Origin: an uncultured Pseudomonadales bacterium | Lineage (GTDB): Bacteria > Pseudomonadota > Gammaproteobacteria > Pseudomonadales > Azotimanducaceae | Assembly (NCBI GenBank): GCA_958296165.1 | Contig: OY282447.1 | Coordinates: 1,240,001-1,304,000 of the forward strand | Length of the DNA stretch: 64,000 nucleotides | Direction: 5' to 3' | Shown here: piece after piece, positions 8,799 to 18,053 of the stretch | Layout of the letters: each line of letters begins with the position of its first letter | Numbering within the stretch: position 1 is the first letter of the stretch | Program-made: the position numbers and the translations under genes | Notes under the pieces: generated by a model | The model's input: only the letters and a program-made list of their open reading frames with translations | Told to the model about the DNA's origin: nothing | The model's database searches: none

Positions 8799-9812
8799 AT
8801 GCACGATGGCGCCGAAGCGCTGCGGATTTTGGTGGCGCAATGCCGCCGCGAGGCGCGCAGCATCGGCATCGTCGGGCACGACAGCAAAGGATTCCTGGAC
8901 GATGCCGCCGGCGATGTGCGCCTCGATACCGCGAGCCACGCCGGCATCGTCGACTATCGCCCCGAAGAGCTCGTCGTGACCGCGCGCGCTGGCACGCCGT
9001 TGGCCGAACTGACGCAGGCGTTGGCCGAGCGCGGCCAGTTATTGCCGTTCGACCCGCCTCGCTACGGCCACGCCGGAACCTTGGGCGGCGCCATCGCGAG
9101 CGGGCTTTCTGGCCCTGCTAGGCCGTGGCGCGGCAGCGTTCGAGATGCCGTGCTAGGCGTGGAGATCGTCAACGGCTTGGGCGAGCGGCTGCGCTTCGGC
9201 GGCAGCGTGATGAAGAACGTAGCCGGCTACGACGTCTCGCGTCTGATGGTTGGCGCCCGCGGTCGCTTAGGCGTGATCTTGAGCGCGAGCGTACGCGTGG
9301 CCCCGCGGCCGCCAGCCGAGGCAACGCTGCGTCTCTCCTGCACCGCTGCCCGCGCCAGCGAGCTGTGCCGGCGCTGGGCGCGGCTGCCGCTGCCCATCAC
9401 GGCCACCTGCTGGGTGGATGACGTACTGCATGTGCGCCTCTCCGGCAGCAAGGCCGGCATCGTCAGCGCCCAAGCGAGCATGCAACTGCACGAAACGGGC
9501 GACGCCGCAGTGTGGGCGCAAGTGCGCGACCACGACCATCCCTTCTTTGCCGGCGATGCGCCGCTGACGCGGCTCTCGTTGCCGCGCGGCAACCGATTCG
9601 CTGCCGCCGATGTGCTGCTCGAATGGGGCGGTTGCCAAGCGTGGCTGCGTCGCGCCGCGCACGAAGCGGGCGCAGCGCAGGATGGATTCGCAACGGCCTT
9701 TCGCGGCCGCCGAGCGCAGCATGAGCCCCTCGACGGCACTGCCAAGTACGCCCGCCGCGTGCAGCAGGCATTCGACCCGGAGGGCGTTTTCAACCCGGGG
9801 CTTGCGACCTGA
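8799..9812 (+). CDS. glcE: Glycolate oxidase FAD-binding subunit GlcE
   Basis: GlcE is the second FAD-binding-fold subunit of glycolate dehydrogenase. The 337-residue protein has FDPPRYGHAGTLGGAIASGL, a GLGERLRFGGSVMKNVAGYD nucleotide-binding stretch and a C-terminal region ending in QQAFDPEGVFNPG, all typical. ATG 8799 touches the glcD stop, and its own stop overlaps the glcF start by one base, so translation is probably coupled. Confidence 0.93.
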   Translation: MHDGAEALRILVAQCRREARSIGIVGHDSKGFLDDAAGDVRLDTASHAGIVDYRPEELVVTARAGTPLAELTQALAERGQLLPFDPPRYGHAGTLGGAIASGLSGPARPWRGSVRDAVLGVEIVNGLGERLRFGGSVMKNVAGYDVSRLMVGARGRLGVILSASVRVAPRPPAEATLRLSCTAARASELCRRWARLPLPITATCWVDDVLHVRLSGSKAGIVSAQASMQLHETGDAAVWAQVRDHDHPFFAGDAPLTRLSLPRGNRFAAADVLLEWGGCQAWLRRAAHEAGAAQDGFATAFRGRRAQHEPLDGTAKYARRVQQAFDPEGVFNPGLAT

Positions 9813-11014
9813 TGCAGACCCAGTTGGCGGCGTCGATCATTGCCACCGAGCACGGCCGGCGCGCCGACGAAATCCTGCGCGCATGCGTCCACTGCGGCTT
9901 TTGCAACGCCACTTGCCCCACCTACCAAGTGCGCCGCGACGAGCTCGACGGGCCGCGCGGACGCATCTACCTCATCAAGAACCTCCTTGAGAGCGACCCC
10001 GACAACGACCCCGACAGCGGCACCGCAAACTCCACTGTGCGAACGCATCTCGACCGCTGCCTCACTTGCCGCGCCTGCGAAACCACCTGTCCATCGGGTG
10101 TGCGGTACGGCGAGCTCGTCGAAATCGGCCGCGAGGTGCTCGAACGGCGCGCCCCCAGCCGCCACTGGCTGTTGCCGTTCTTGCTCCACATCGTGCCGAA
10201 CCCTCGCTTGCTGGCGCCGCTGCTTGCCCTCGGCCGACCCTTCCGTAGCCTGTTGCCGCGTCGCCACCGGCGCTTGCTGCGCCGGCCGCCGCAAACGCGC
10301 GCGCTGCCATCGACCGGACGCGTGCTGCTCGTGCAGGGATGCGTGCAGCGTCTCGTCACTCCTGAGGTGACCGCTCACTTGGCAGGATTGCTCGAAGCGC
10401 GCGGGCTCGCGCCCTTCGTGGCCGAAGACGAGTTGTGTTGCGGCGGTCTTGCGCTGCATCTTGGCCGCAGCGATGCCGCTCGCGCAACGATGCGCGAGAA
10501 CGTGGAGCGGCTGTCGCGTTACGAAGCGGATCTGATCGTGTCCAGCGCCAGTGGTTGCGGCGTAACGCTCAAGGACTACGGGCGCCTGCTCGGCAGCCGT
10601 GACGCGGCCGCCTTCGCTGGCAAAGTGCGCGACGTTGGGCAGGTGTTGGCCGGATTCCGGTTCCGCAAGCGCACGCTCGACGGTCGAGAATTGCACCGCA
10701 TCGCCTGGCATCCGCCCTGCACGTTGCAGCATGGCCAGCAGGGCGTCGGGGTGGTGGGTGGCGTAGTGGAAGGCATCTTGCAGGCCACCGGCTACGAGCT
10801 GGTGCCGGTTGAGGACGCGCATCTGTGCTGCGGCGCGGCCGGCTCCTACAGTCTGCTGCAGCCGCAGATGGCAGCCGAGCTCAAGCGCCGCAAGGCGAGC
10901 GCGCTTGCTCAACATGCGCCGGACGCGGTGGCTACCGCCAATATCGGCTGCCAGACGCATCTGGCGGACGCAATGGCGGCACCGGTGCTGCACTGGCTGG
11001 AGTTGCTGGCGTAG
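9812..11014 (+). CDS. glcF: Glycolate oxidase iron-sulfur subunit GlcF
   Basis: GlcF passes electrons from the flavin subunits to the membrane quinone pool. Two ferredoxin-type cluster motifs are present near the N-terminus (CVHCGFCNATCPTY and CLTCRACETTCPSG) and two cysteine-rich CCG domains follow (EDELCCGG and HLCCGAAGSY). At 400 residues it is of normal size. ATG 9812 overlaps the glcE stop TGA. About 110 bases without a recognisable gene follow before exbB. Confidence 0.94.
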   Translation: MQTQLAASIIATEHGRRADEILRACVHCGFCNATCPTYQVRRDELDGPRGRIYLIKNLLESDPDNDPDSGTANSTVRTHLDRCLTCRACETTCPSGVRYGELVEIGREVLERRAPSRHWLLPFLLHIVPNPRLLAPLLALGRPFRSLLPRRHRRLLRRPPQTRALPSTGRVLLVQGCVQRLVTPEVTAHLAGLLEARGLAPFVAEDELCCGGLALHLGRSDAARATMRENVERLSRYEADLIVSSASGCGVTLKDYGRLLGSRDAAAFAGKVRDVGQVLAGFRFRKRTLDGRELHRIAWHPPCTLQHGQQGVGVVGGVVEGILQATGYELVPVEDAHLCCGAAGSYSLLQPQMAAELKRRKASALAQHAPDAVATANIGCQTHLADAMAAPVLHWLELLA

Positions 11015-11125
11015 CGCAGTGGATGATCGCGGATCCGCCGCGCTGCTGCGGCCGCCGCACATCCTTGACGGTGCCGCAAACGGCGAGGAAGATGCGGATG
11101 TCGGCCACAAGGATGCTCGAAGTCC

Positions 11126-11659
11126 ATGACTCTGCTCGCCGAGCTAATGACGTCCATCCGCACGTTCATCGAGGTCGGCGGCCCGGTTCTGTATGCCATC
11201 GGCGCGGTGGCGGCGCTGATGTGGACGTTAATGCTGGAACGCCTGTGGCATCTTCTGCATGTGCTGCCAAAGGAGCTCCACACGGCGCGTTCGGAGTGGT
11301 CGGCGGAAGATCGGGCCGACGTCTGGTTCGCCCTGAACGTTCGTCGCGCCATCATCTCCCGAGTCGGCCAGAGCGCGCGTCGCAACCTATCGCTCATCGA
11401 AACCCTGATGCAGGTGTTGCCGCTGCTTGGCCTGCTCGGCACCGTGTGGGGCATGGTGGGCGTGTTCGACGTGATGACCGTCTTCGGCACCGGCAATGCC
11501 CGGGTGATGGCGAGCGGCGTGTCGCAGGCGACGGTGCCGACGATGGCCGGTCTCGTCGCGGCGCTATCGGGCTTGTGCGTGGTGTATTGGCTGCGGCAGC
11601 GGGCCAATCGTGCATTGCTCGAACTCGAAGGCGCTTTGGCGCTGGCGGAGGAAGCGTAG
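11126..11659 (+). CDS. exbB: ExbB/TolQ-family proton channel subunit
   Basis: ExbB forms the pentameric inner-membrane motor that with ExbD uses proton flow to energise TonB. The 177-residue protein has a first membrane segment near residues 16-34 and two further ones in the conserved MotA/TolQ/ExbB domain (LLGLLGTVWGMVGVFDVM and a VPTMAGLVAALSGLCVVYWL segment). It starts a compact operon exbB-exbD-exbD-tonB-TPR-dsbD-like with one- to forty-base gaps. Confidence 0.88.
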   Translation: MTLLAELMTSIRTFIEVGGPVLYAIGAVAALMWTLMLERLWHLLHVLPKELHTARSEWSAEDRADVWFALNVRRAIISRVGQSARRNLSLIETLMQVLPLLGLLGTVWGMVGVFDVMTVFGTGNARVMASGVSQATVPTMAGLVAALSGLCVVYWLRQRANRALLELEGALALAEEA

Positions 11660-11660
11660 A

Positions 11661-12071
11661 GTGATCGAACACCGACGCCGCCGGCGCAAGGCGGAGGACG
11701 CCGAGATCAGCATCACGCCGATGCTGGACATCGTCTTCATCCTGCTCATCTTCTTCATCGTCACCACTTCCTTCGCCAAGGAGTTCGGCATCGACATGAA
11801 CCGTCCGGCCAACGCGCCCGTCAAGGAACGCGAGCGCTCGGAACTCATCGCCGTGCGCATCGAAGCGGACGGCAGCATCTTCGTGGAGGATCGCGCCGTG
11901 GACGTGCGAGCGGTGCGCGCCAACATCGAAACCGGCCTCGCCCGCAAGCCGCAGGCTGCGGTGGTAGTGGTTGCCGATCGCGCCGCCGACGCCGGCCTGA
12001 TGGTGCGCGTGGTGGATCAGGCGCGGGTCGCCGGCGCGGCAAACGTGTCGCTTGCCGCTGCAGCCCGCTGA
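11661..12071 (+). CDS. exbD: ExbD-family transport protein, first copy
   Basis: ExbD couples the proton gradient to TonB. The 136-residue protein has the standard pattern: a basic cytoplasmic N-terminus, ISITPMLDIVFILLIFFIV with the proton-carrying Asp in the membrane segment, and a periplasmic domain. GTG 11661 follows the exbB stop by one base, so the two are coupled. A second ExbD follows, sharing the same core motif. Confidence 0.9.
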   Translation: MIEHRRRRRKAEDAEISITPMLDIVFILLIFFIVTTSFAKEFGIDMNRPANAPVKERERSELIAVRIEADGSIFVEDRAVDVRAVRANIETGLARKPQAAVVVVADRAADAGLMVRVVDQARVAGAANVSLAAAAR

Positions 12072-12113
12072 CCGGAAGGCCGCCAAGCAAGCCGAGCACC
12101 GCCGGGAGCCGCC

Positions 12114-12521
12114 ATGACGATCAAGCGCCGACGCGGTGCCGAAGAGGACGACGAGATCAGCCTGACGCCGATGCTGGACGTGGTCTTCATCCTGCTGATC
12201 TTCTTCATCGTCTCCACATCGTTCGTGAAGGAGCCGGGCCTGGATCCGCAACGCCCGGAAGCAGCTACCGCGGCCGCGAAAGCGCACGCCAACATTCTCA
12301 TCGGCGTGTCGGCGCTAGACGCGATCTGGATGCAGAAACGGCATGTGCGCTTGGAGGATGTGCGTCCGCTCGTTGAAGCCGCCGTGGCGGAAAACCCGGA
12401 GAGCAGCGTGGTGGTGGTGGCCGACCGCGAAGCGTCTTCCGGCGCCGTGATCGACGTGATGGATCGCGCCCGCGCCGCCGGCGTGGCGGCCATCGCCGTT
12501 GCCGCCCAACCGGAGGTTTGA
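12114..12521 (+). CDS. exbD: ExbD-family transport protein, second copy
   Basis: This 135-residue protein is a paralogue of the preceding ExbD. It keeps ISLTPMLDVVFILLIFFIV with the essential membrane Asp, but the periplasmic half has diverged (DPQRPEAATAAAKAHANIL). Double ExbD arrangements occur in some TonB systems, where each may fill a different place in the motor or serve different receptors. It sits 42 bases after the first copy and one base before the tonB GTG. Confidence 0.9.
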   Translation: MTIKRRRGAEEDDEISLTPMLDVVFILLIFFIVSTSFVKEPGLDPQRPEAATAAAKAHANILIGVSALDAIWMQKRHVRLEDVRPLVEAAVAENPESSVVVVADREASSGAVIDVMDRARAAGVAAIAVAAQPEV

Positions 12522-12522
12522 C

Positions 12523-13161
12523 GTGCCGCGCCGGCTCGGTTCAAACCTTGGCTTCCTCGTCGGCGGCATCGTCGTGGCGTTGGTGCTCTTTGTGCTCATG
12601 CAGCAACTCATCGCTGGCGGCCGAGCGCAGCAAAGCGCGAGGGGTAGCGGCCAGATCGTGGACATGGTGCGCGTTCAAGAGGAAGAAGTGCTGCGTACCA
12701 AGCAGCGTGCGCGGCCCAAGAAGCCTCCGCCGCCGAAAGCTCCGCCGCCGCCACCCCGGCTGCGTTTGACGCAACAGCCCGAACCGCAACGGCAGCTGGC
12801 GCCTTTGCGCATGCCGAAGATCGAAATCGCCGCGGCCGGCGGTGGCGGCCCTTACCTCGGCAAGTGGACGCCCGGCGACATGGCCGCCGAAGGCGAGGCG
12901 GTTCCCATCGTGCGCATCGATCCGCAGTGGCCCAGGGAAGCGTTGGAAGAAGGCAGGGAGGGCTACGTTCGGCTTGAGGTGCTGATCGGCACGGACGGTG
13001 CCACCAAGGATGCAAAAGTGCTGGAATCAGAGCCAGGCAGCCTATTCGTGCGCAACGCCTTGCGGGCGGTGCGGCGCTGGAAGTTCAAGCCGCGCATCGT
13101 CAATGGCGAGCCGGTGGAGCGTTGGGCGGTCACCACCATTGAGTTCAAGATGGAGCGCTAA
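12523..13161 (+). CDS. tonB: TonB energy transducer
   Basis: TonB spans the periplasm and drives outer-membrane receptors. The 212-residue protein has one N-terminal membrane anchor (LGFLVGGIVVALVLFVLM), a proline-rich linker (KKPPPPKAPPPPPR) and a C-terminal domain with the family pattern GYVRLEVLIGTDGATKDAKV followed by NALRAVRRWKFKP. GTG 12523 is chosen because it lies one base after the exbD stop and starts just before the membrane anchor. Confidence 0.9.
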   Translation: MPRRLGSNLGFLVGGIVVALVLFVLMQQLIAGGRAQQSARGSGQIVDMVRVQEEEVLRTKQRARPKKPPPPKAPPPPPRLRLTQQPEPQRQLAPLRMPKIEIAAAGGGGPYLGKWTPGDMAAEGEAVPIVRIDPQWPREALEEGREGYVRLEVLIGTDGATKDAKVLESEPGSLFVRNALRAVRRWKFKPRIVNGEPVERWAVTTIEFKMER

Positions 13162-13162
13162 C

Positions 13163-14452
13163 GTGCGTGCAACTGCAACAACGCTGCTGATTTCGTTCGC
13201 GCTAGGGGTCTGCAGCGCAGAAGCCGGCGAATCCAGCCAGCAATGGCCCGCTTGGCATCCGCTGCGCGAGGCGCGCAAGGTGGAACCCCGCGAGGAACCC
13301 TCCACCACGATGAGCGAGAACGTCTATCAACAGCTATCCCGGGCGCACGAGTTGCTCGGCGACGGCAAGCTCGACGAAGCGCTGGCCAGCTTGCAGCGGG
13401 TCGGCGGGCGCAACTTGCGGCCCTACGAAGTTGCCCAGGTGCAGCAGACCTTGGGCTTCGTCTACGCTCAGCAAGGTCGCGACCACGAAGCCCTGACCGC
13501 GTTCGAGCACTGCATCGAGTTGGACGCGCTGCCAACCTTCGTGCAGCAAGGCGTCGTCTATTCCGTAGCAAGCTATTACGCCGGCCAGGAACGCTATGCG
13601 GAATCGAATGCCGCCGCCATGCGCTGGTTCCGCCACGAGGCCGAGCCCGGCGCAGACGCCTACATGCTGGTGGGCGTCAATCACGTTCAGGAGGGCGAGA
13701 TGCTCGAGGGCTTGCCGTATGTGCGCCGCGCCAACCGGCTGACGACGCCGCGCGAGGCGTGGATGCAGGTGGAACTCGCCATTCTGGTGGAAACCGGCCG
13801 GCTCGACGAAGCGATTGCCGTGGCCGAGCAGATAGTTGGCCTGTGGCCGGACGAAGTGAGCTACTACGAGACCCTCTCCGGCCTGCTGATGCAAACCGGC
13901 GACGACGCCCGCGCGCTATCGGCGCTGACGGTGCCGTGGCTGCGCGGTTTGCTCACCGAAGAAGCGCAGATTCTCAACTTGGCGCGGCTGAACCTGCACT
14001 TGCGCAGCCCAGCAAGGGGCGCCGAGGTGTTGACGGCGGCGATGGAAGCTGGCCATGTTGCGCCCACCTTCGAGAATCTGGAACTGCTGCTGAATGCCTG
14101 GGCCGCAGCCAGAGAGACTGGTCGAGCCGCGGCGCTGACCGATCGCCTCGTCGGGCTGGCCGAGGGCGGCGAATACCACTTGCGCAAAGCGCTGCTGCTC
14201 AATGAGAACGGCGACTGGCAAGGCGTCGCCGACGCGGCCGGGGAGGCGCTCGCCAAGGGCGGCTTGGAGCGTCCCGGCGAGGCATGGGTGCTGCGCGGCA
14301 CGGCACTGGCCGAGCTGGCCCGGCCCGCCGAAGCGGTGCAGGCATTCGAGAACGCGAGGCGGGAAGGATCGGAAGCGACGCGCCGCAACGCCGCCGCTTG
14401 GATCGCCTATGTGAAAGATGGCCGGCAAGTCAGCCAGAGGAGCGAACGATGA
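13163..14452 (+). CDS. Exported TPR protein of the TonB operon
   Basis: The 429-residue protein has a signal peptide (MRATATTLLISFALGVCSAEAG) and then mostly helical tetratricopeptide-like repeats (for example a segment around YEVAQVQQTLGFVYAQQGRD, and LETGRLDEAIAVAEQIV-like units). It follows tonB by one base and overlaps the next gene (ATGA). TPR proteins of this kind sit beside ExbB/ExbD/TonB genes in several proteobacteria and may help the TonB complex work with particular receptors; that role is inference. Confidence 0.8.
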   Translation: MRATATTLLISFALGVCSAEAGESSQQWPAWHPLREARKVEPREEPSTTMSENVYQQLSRAHELLGDGKLDEALASLQRVGGRNLRPYEVAQVQQTLGFVYAQQGRDHEALTAFEHCIELDALPTFVQQGVVYSVASYYAGQERYAESNAAAMRWFRHEAEPGADAYMLVGVNHVQEGEMLEGLPYVRRANRLTTPREAWMQVELAILVETGRLDEAIAVAEQIVGLWPDEVSYYETLSGLLMQTGDDARALSALTVPWLRGLLTEEAQILNLARLNLHLRSPARGAEVLTAAMEAGHVAPTFENLELLLNAWAAARETGRAAALTDRLVGLAEGGEYHLRKALLLNENGDWQGVADAAGEALAKGGLERPGEAWVLRGTALAELARPAEAVQAFENARREGSEATRRNAAAWIAYVKDGRQVSQRSER

Positions 14453-16608
14453 AAGCAGAGCGGGAGAGCCGGCGGGCTTTGCTGGCAGCCGTGTTGATGT
14501 TCAGCGGCGCGGCCTTCGCCGAACCCGTGCAGACCGAGTACTCCACCGTGGAACTCATCGTCGAGCACGCCAGCCTGCCGGCCGGCGGCGGCACCATCAC
14601 CGCCGGCCTCCATCTGCAACCCGATCCCGGCTGGCATGCCTATTGGGTGAACCCCGGCGACGCCGGGCTGCCAGCAACCCTGCGCTGGACTTTGCCGGAG
14701 GGTTTCTCCGCCGCCGAACCGCGCTTTCCCGCGCCGCACCTGATTCCCTTCGGCGACTTGGTGACCTACGGCTTCGACGAACCGATCCTGTTGCTGGCGG
14801 ACATCGCCGCACCAGCAGGGCTGTCTGCCGCCAACACCCACACCTTGGCAACCCGAGCGCGTTGGGTGGTGTGCGACGACCAGCTCTGCGTGCCGGAGCA
14901 GGCCAACCTCGCGGTAACTCTGCCGGTGGGCGATGGCGCGCCAGACCCCGCGCAAGCGGCGCGATTCGCCGCCGCGCGCACGAAAGTTCCCGTCAAGGTG
15001 GACTGGCCCGCCCGCTTCGAGCGCGTCGGCGACCAAGTACGCATCGCTGTGCGTACACAGGAGAGCGCGAGCGACATCCGCGACGCCTACCTGTTCGTGG
15101 CTAAGAAGCGCTTGGTGCGCTACGGCCGGCAGGAAGCGTCTTTCGCGCCTGGCGGCATCGTCTTCGGCATGGACGCCGGCCTGCGCCTCGAAGGCGTGGC
15201 CGAGTTTCCCGCCGTGCTGGCGTTCAAGCGGGGCGAGGACGCCGAGCAAGCCGTATGGCTGGACGTGCGCATCGGCAGCGACCTGGCTGGCCTAGTGGCC
15301 GGCGCTGGCGGCTCTGCCGGTGCGCCAGCTGCCGTTGGCGGCGCGGCGACGGGTGCCGAGTTGCCCGGCGGCTTGTCGCTCGGCTACGCGCTGCTGTTTG
15401 CCTTCCTCGGCGGCGTCATCCTGAACCTCATGCCGTGCGTCTTTCCGATTCTCAGCATGAAGGCGCTGAGCCTGGTCCACACATCCCGCGCCGACCGCCG
15501 CTCGGCGCGGCAGGGCGGCTACCTGTATACCGCTGGCATTCTTGTCGCCTTCGCCGTGGTGGGCGCCACGCTGCTCGTTCTGCGCAGCGCCGGAGAGCAG
15601 ATCGGCTGGGGTTTCCAGATGCAGTCCGCCACCGTCAACCTGGTGCTGGCGCTGTTGATGCTGGCCATCGCTCTCAACCTGCTCGGCGTATACGAGTTTG
15701 GCGCCCGGCTGGCCGGCGTTGGCGGCAGCTTGGCTTCCGGCGGCGATCGCAAGACTGCCTTCTTCACGGGCTTGCTGGCGGTGGTGGTGGCAACGCCCTG
15801 CACCGCGCCGTTCATGGCCGGAGCGCTGGGCTATGCGCTGGTGCAGCCGGCGGCAGTGGCGCTGGCCATATTCCTGTTGCTGGGCTTCGGCCTTGCGTTT
15901 CCCTACCTGCTGCTAAGTTGCATACCCGCCGTGGGCCGAGCGCTACCGCGCCCGGGGCCGTGGATGGCGACCTTCCGCAACGTGCTGGCCTTTCCGATGT
16001 TCGCCACCGCGGTGTGGCTGTTCTGGATCATCGGCAATCAGCTTGGCGCCGACTCCATGGCCATGGGTCTGCTGGCCGCGCTGGCCTTCGGATTCGCGCT
16101 GTGGGCGTACGGGCGCGTGTTCGGCAACGCCCGCCCGTGGGCTTGGCGCGGAGTCGCGGCGGCGGGGCTGGCCGCTGCCCTGTTGCTGGGTTGGAAGATG
16201 CCGGACTACAAGAGCGCGCCGGGACAAGATCACGGCGGCGCATTAGGCCAGCTGGCGCTGGAGCCGTTCACGCCCGAGCGCGTGACCGGCTACATCGACG
16301 CCAAGCAGCCATTGTTCCTCTATTTCACAGCCGACTGGTGCGTTAGCTGCAAAGTCAACGAACGGGTGGCGCTGGCCTCGGACGCCGTAGGCGATGCGTT
16401 TCGCACCCGCGGCATCAAAGTCGTGGAGGGCGACTGGACCAACGAAGATCCGGTGATCACCGAGTGGCTGCGCCGCTACGGACGAGTCGGAGTGCCCCTG
16501 TATCTGTACTTCCCAAGCGGCTCATCGCTAGACACCGCCGCCGTGCTGCCGCAGATCTTAGTGCCCGACACGGTGATCGACGCCATCGACGCGGCCGACG
16601 CGGCGTGA
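14449..16608 (+). CDS. DsbD/ScsB-type thiol:disulfide interchange membrane protein
   Basis: The protein carries reducing power across the inner membrane from thioredoxin to periplasmic thiol proteins. The 719 residues comprise a signal peptide, a periplasmic domain (about 25-285, with WHAYWVNPGDAG and a CDDQLC pair) resembling the ScsB/DsbD-alpha group, a membrane domain with paired cysteines in LMPCVFPILSMK and ATPCTAPFMAGALG, and a C-terminal thioredoxin-like domain with TADWCVSCKVNE. The domain order fits ScsB-like proteins better than classic DsbD. ATG 14449 overlaps the preceding stop. Possible clients are DsbC (5.3 kb) and the thioredoxin-like lipoprotein at 19 kb. Confidence 0.87.
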   Translation: MKAERESRRALLAAVLMFSGAAFAEPVQTEYSTVELIVEHASLPAGGGTITAGLHLQPDPGWHAYWVNPGDAGLPATLRWTLPEGFSAAEPRFPAPHLIPFGDLVTYGFDEPILLLADIAAPAGLSAANTHTLATRARWVVCDDQLCVPEQANLAVTLPVGDGAPDPAQAARFAAARTKVPVKVDWPARFERVGDQVRIAVRTQESASDIRDAYLFVAKKRLVRYGRQEASFAPGGIVFGMDAGLRLEGVAEFPAVLAFKRGEDAEQAVWLDVRIGSDLAGLVAGAGGSAGAPAAVGGAATGAELPGGLSLGYALLFAFLGGVILNLMPCVFPILSMKALSLVHTSRADRRSARQGGYLYTAGILVAFAVVGATLLVLRSAGEQIGWGFQMQSATVNLVLALLMLAIALNLLGVYEFGARLAGVGGSLASGGDRKTAFFTGLLAVVVATPCTAPFMAGALGYALVQPAAVALAIFLLLGFGLAFPYLLLSCIPAVGRALPRPGPWMATFRNVLAFPMFATAVWLFWIIGNQLGADSMAMGLLAALAFGFALWAYGRVFGNARPWAWRGVAAAGLAAALLLGWKMPDYKSAPGQDHGGALGQLALEPFTPERVTGYIDAKQPLFLYFTADWCVSCKVNERVALASDAVGDAFRTRGIKVVEGDWTNEDPVITEWLRRYGRVGVPLYLYFPSGSSLDTAAVLPQILVPDTVIDAIDAADAA

Positions 16609-16650
16609 TAGCGCCACCGGAAGTTGCGAACTGCAACGCGATTCATTGCG

Positions 16651-17622
16651 CTAGCACGTATCGGGGTCTTGCTGCTTTTCCTCGCTCCCGCCATCGAGAG
16701 TGCCACTGAACGCCGGGCTCGGCGCTGGCTCGAAGTTCATCCACAGCGACTCCTGCCGCTTGCCCTTCGATGAGTTGCAGAGCTTCGCGTCGGCGTCAAC
16801 GCGGCACCAGTCCGCAAACAGTTCGTCGTACAGCGGCGAACGGTAGCCGGAGAGCACGGCGCGGCCCTTGATGTGCTGTAACAGTGCCGCCAGTTCGCGG
16901 TGGTCGTCGTCGGACATTTCGTAGCCGTAGGCGGCTGCGTCGCCTCGGCTGCCGTGAATGTAGGGCGGGTCGAGATAGAACAGGGTGCGGGACGTGTCGT
17001 AGCGTTGGATGACCTCCAACGCAGGCGCGTTCTCAATCTGCACGCGTTGCAGGCGCTGGGCGATCTCCGGCAACCCTTCCACTGCGCCCAGCCAACGGGA
17101 CACGGCGCCCGCCATCCCCGCTCGGGAAGTCAACACGCAGTGCGCCCAACGCCCCTCGCTGCTCGTCTGCGCCAAGCCCGTTCGCGTCTGTCGCGCCCGC
17201 ACATAGAAGCGCCGGGCGCGTTCAAGCGGCACCAACCCGGATTCGGGCAGGCATGCCTTCGCCAGTTCCTCGCGAGAGAACGGCGTTAGGCCGATCTGGC
17301 GCACTAGCTGCTCCGGCTGGTCGCGCAGCACGGCGAAGAAATTCACCAACTCCGAATCCAAGTCGTTGTAGGTCTCCACCGGTGCTGGCGGGCGATTGAC
17401 GAGCACGGCGGCCGAACCGCCGTAGACATCGCAAAAGTGCTCGGCGTTCGCCGGCAAGTGCGGCAGGATGAAGTCCAGATGCACGTATTTGCCGCCGTAC
17501 CAGCCGAATGCGATCATCTTTCGGCGACGACGGCCGGCATTGCCAACCAAGCGGCGGCTCTTGGCACCTGCCAATGGCGAGCCCGTTTGTTCGGCGTGGC
17601 CTAGAGAGATTCGGGCCAACAT
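16651..17622 (-). CDS. D12-class adenine-specific DNA methyltransferase (Dam-like)
   Basis: It is an N6-adenine DNA methyltransferase of the D12/Dam family: motif I is FGWYGGKYVHLDFILPHLP with CDVYGGSAAVLVN, and the catalytic motif IV is FYLDPPYIHG. Length is 323 residues from the upstream ATG. A strong AAGGAGG lies only two bases before this ATG, and five before an in-frame TTG one codon later, so either may be used; a later ATG at 17517 begins at the conserved core. No matching endonuclease is adjacent, so it is an orphan, perhaps left by a phage or other mobile element. It is convergent with the core operon before it. Confidence 0.85.
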   Translation of the reverse strand: MLARISLGHAEQTGSPLAGAKSRRLVGNAGRRRRKMIAFGWYGGKYVHLDFILPHLPANAEHFCDVYGGSAAVLVNRPPAPVETYNDLDSELVNFFAVLRDQPEQLVRQIGLTPFSREELAKACLPESGLVPLERARRFYVRARQTRTGLAQTSSEGRWAHCVLTSRAGMAGAVSRWLGAVEGLPEIAQRLQRVQIENAPALEVIQRYDTSRTLFYLDPPYIHGSRGDAAAYGYEMSDDDHRELAALLQHIKGRAVLSGYRSPLYDELFADWCRVDADAKLCNSSKGKRQESLWMNFEPAPSPAFSGTLDGGSEEKQQDPDTC

Positions 17623-17761
17623 AGCCTCCTTACCAAGAAGCCACGGTGCTCTGTGCGTGGCTTTCTGTAAGAACGTACAGATAACGAGTCATATCGTCCA
17701 CTGTGCGTATGCTAATGTCCTCTGCACATCGGGGCGTTCGTTCCAACCGGAGTACCGAAGC

Positions 17762-18022
17762 ATGGTCACGCTCGGCGACAAACACGGGTTGACAGAGGAC
17801 CGCGACGTGCCGATCGACCCGGAGTGGCTGGCCGAGTTCGAGGCTGCCGCCAAGCGCCCGCTTGCGTTGCGCTGGCGCTATTCGTTCATCCACACCTACA
17901 AGCCGGTGCTTGACGACGCGAAGTACCGATCCTTCGACAGCATGGAGGAGTACCGTTGCTGGTGCGAGCAGAATCTGCCGGAGTGGCTCGGCTATGGCCG
18001 CGCTCACATACCTCCAGGCTGA
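17762..18022 (+). CDS. Conserved hypothetical protein, 86 residues
   Basis: The small acidic protein contains a compact pattern of aromatic residues (RWRYSFIHTYKPVL, then EEYRCWCEQNLPEWLGYG) that looks like a real conserved domain, but I do not recognise its function. ATG 17762 has no strong ribosome binding site. It is divergent from the adenine methylase, separated by about 140 bases that probably hold both promoters. It is directly followed by decayed sequence. Confidence 0.6.
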   Translation: MVTLGDKHGLTEDRDVPIDPEWLAEFEAAAKRPLALRWRYSFIHTYKPVLDDAKYRSFDSMEEYRCWCEQNLPEWLGYGRAHIPPG

Positions 18023-18053
18023 GGAGACCGGGACGCGTGGAAGCGCCGGCGGC

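Noticed and set aside
9227-11110. 627-codon open frame on the minus strand opposite glcE and glcF
   Set aside because: It mirrors two well-conserved genes, has no recognisable domain, and long antisense frames are expected in GC-rich DNA with strong codon bias.
17623-17761. Specific promoters between the adenine methylase and the 86-residue gene
   Set aside because: Promoters must exist here, but no hexamer pair at proper spacing was convincing.
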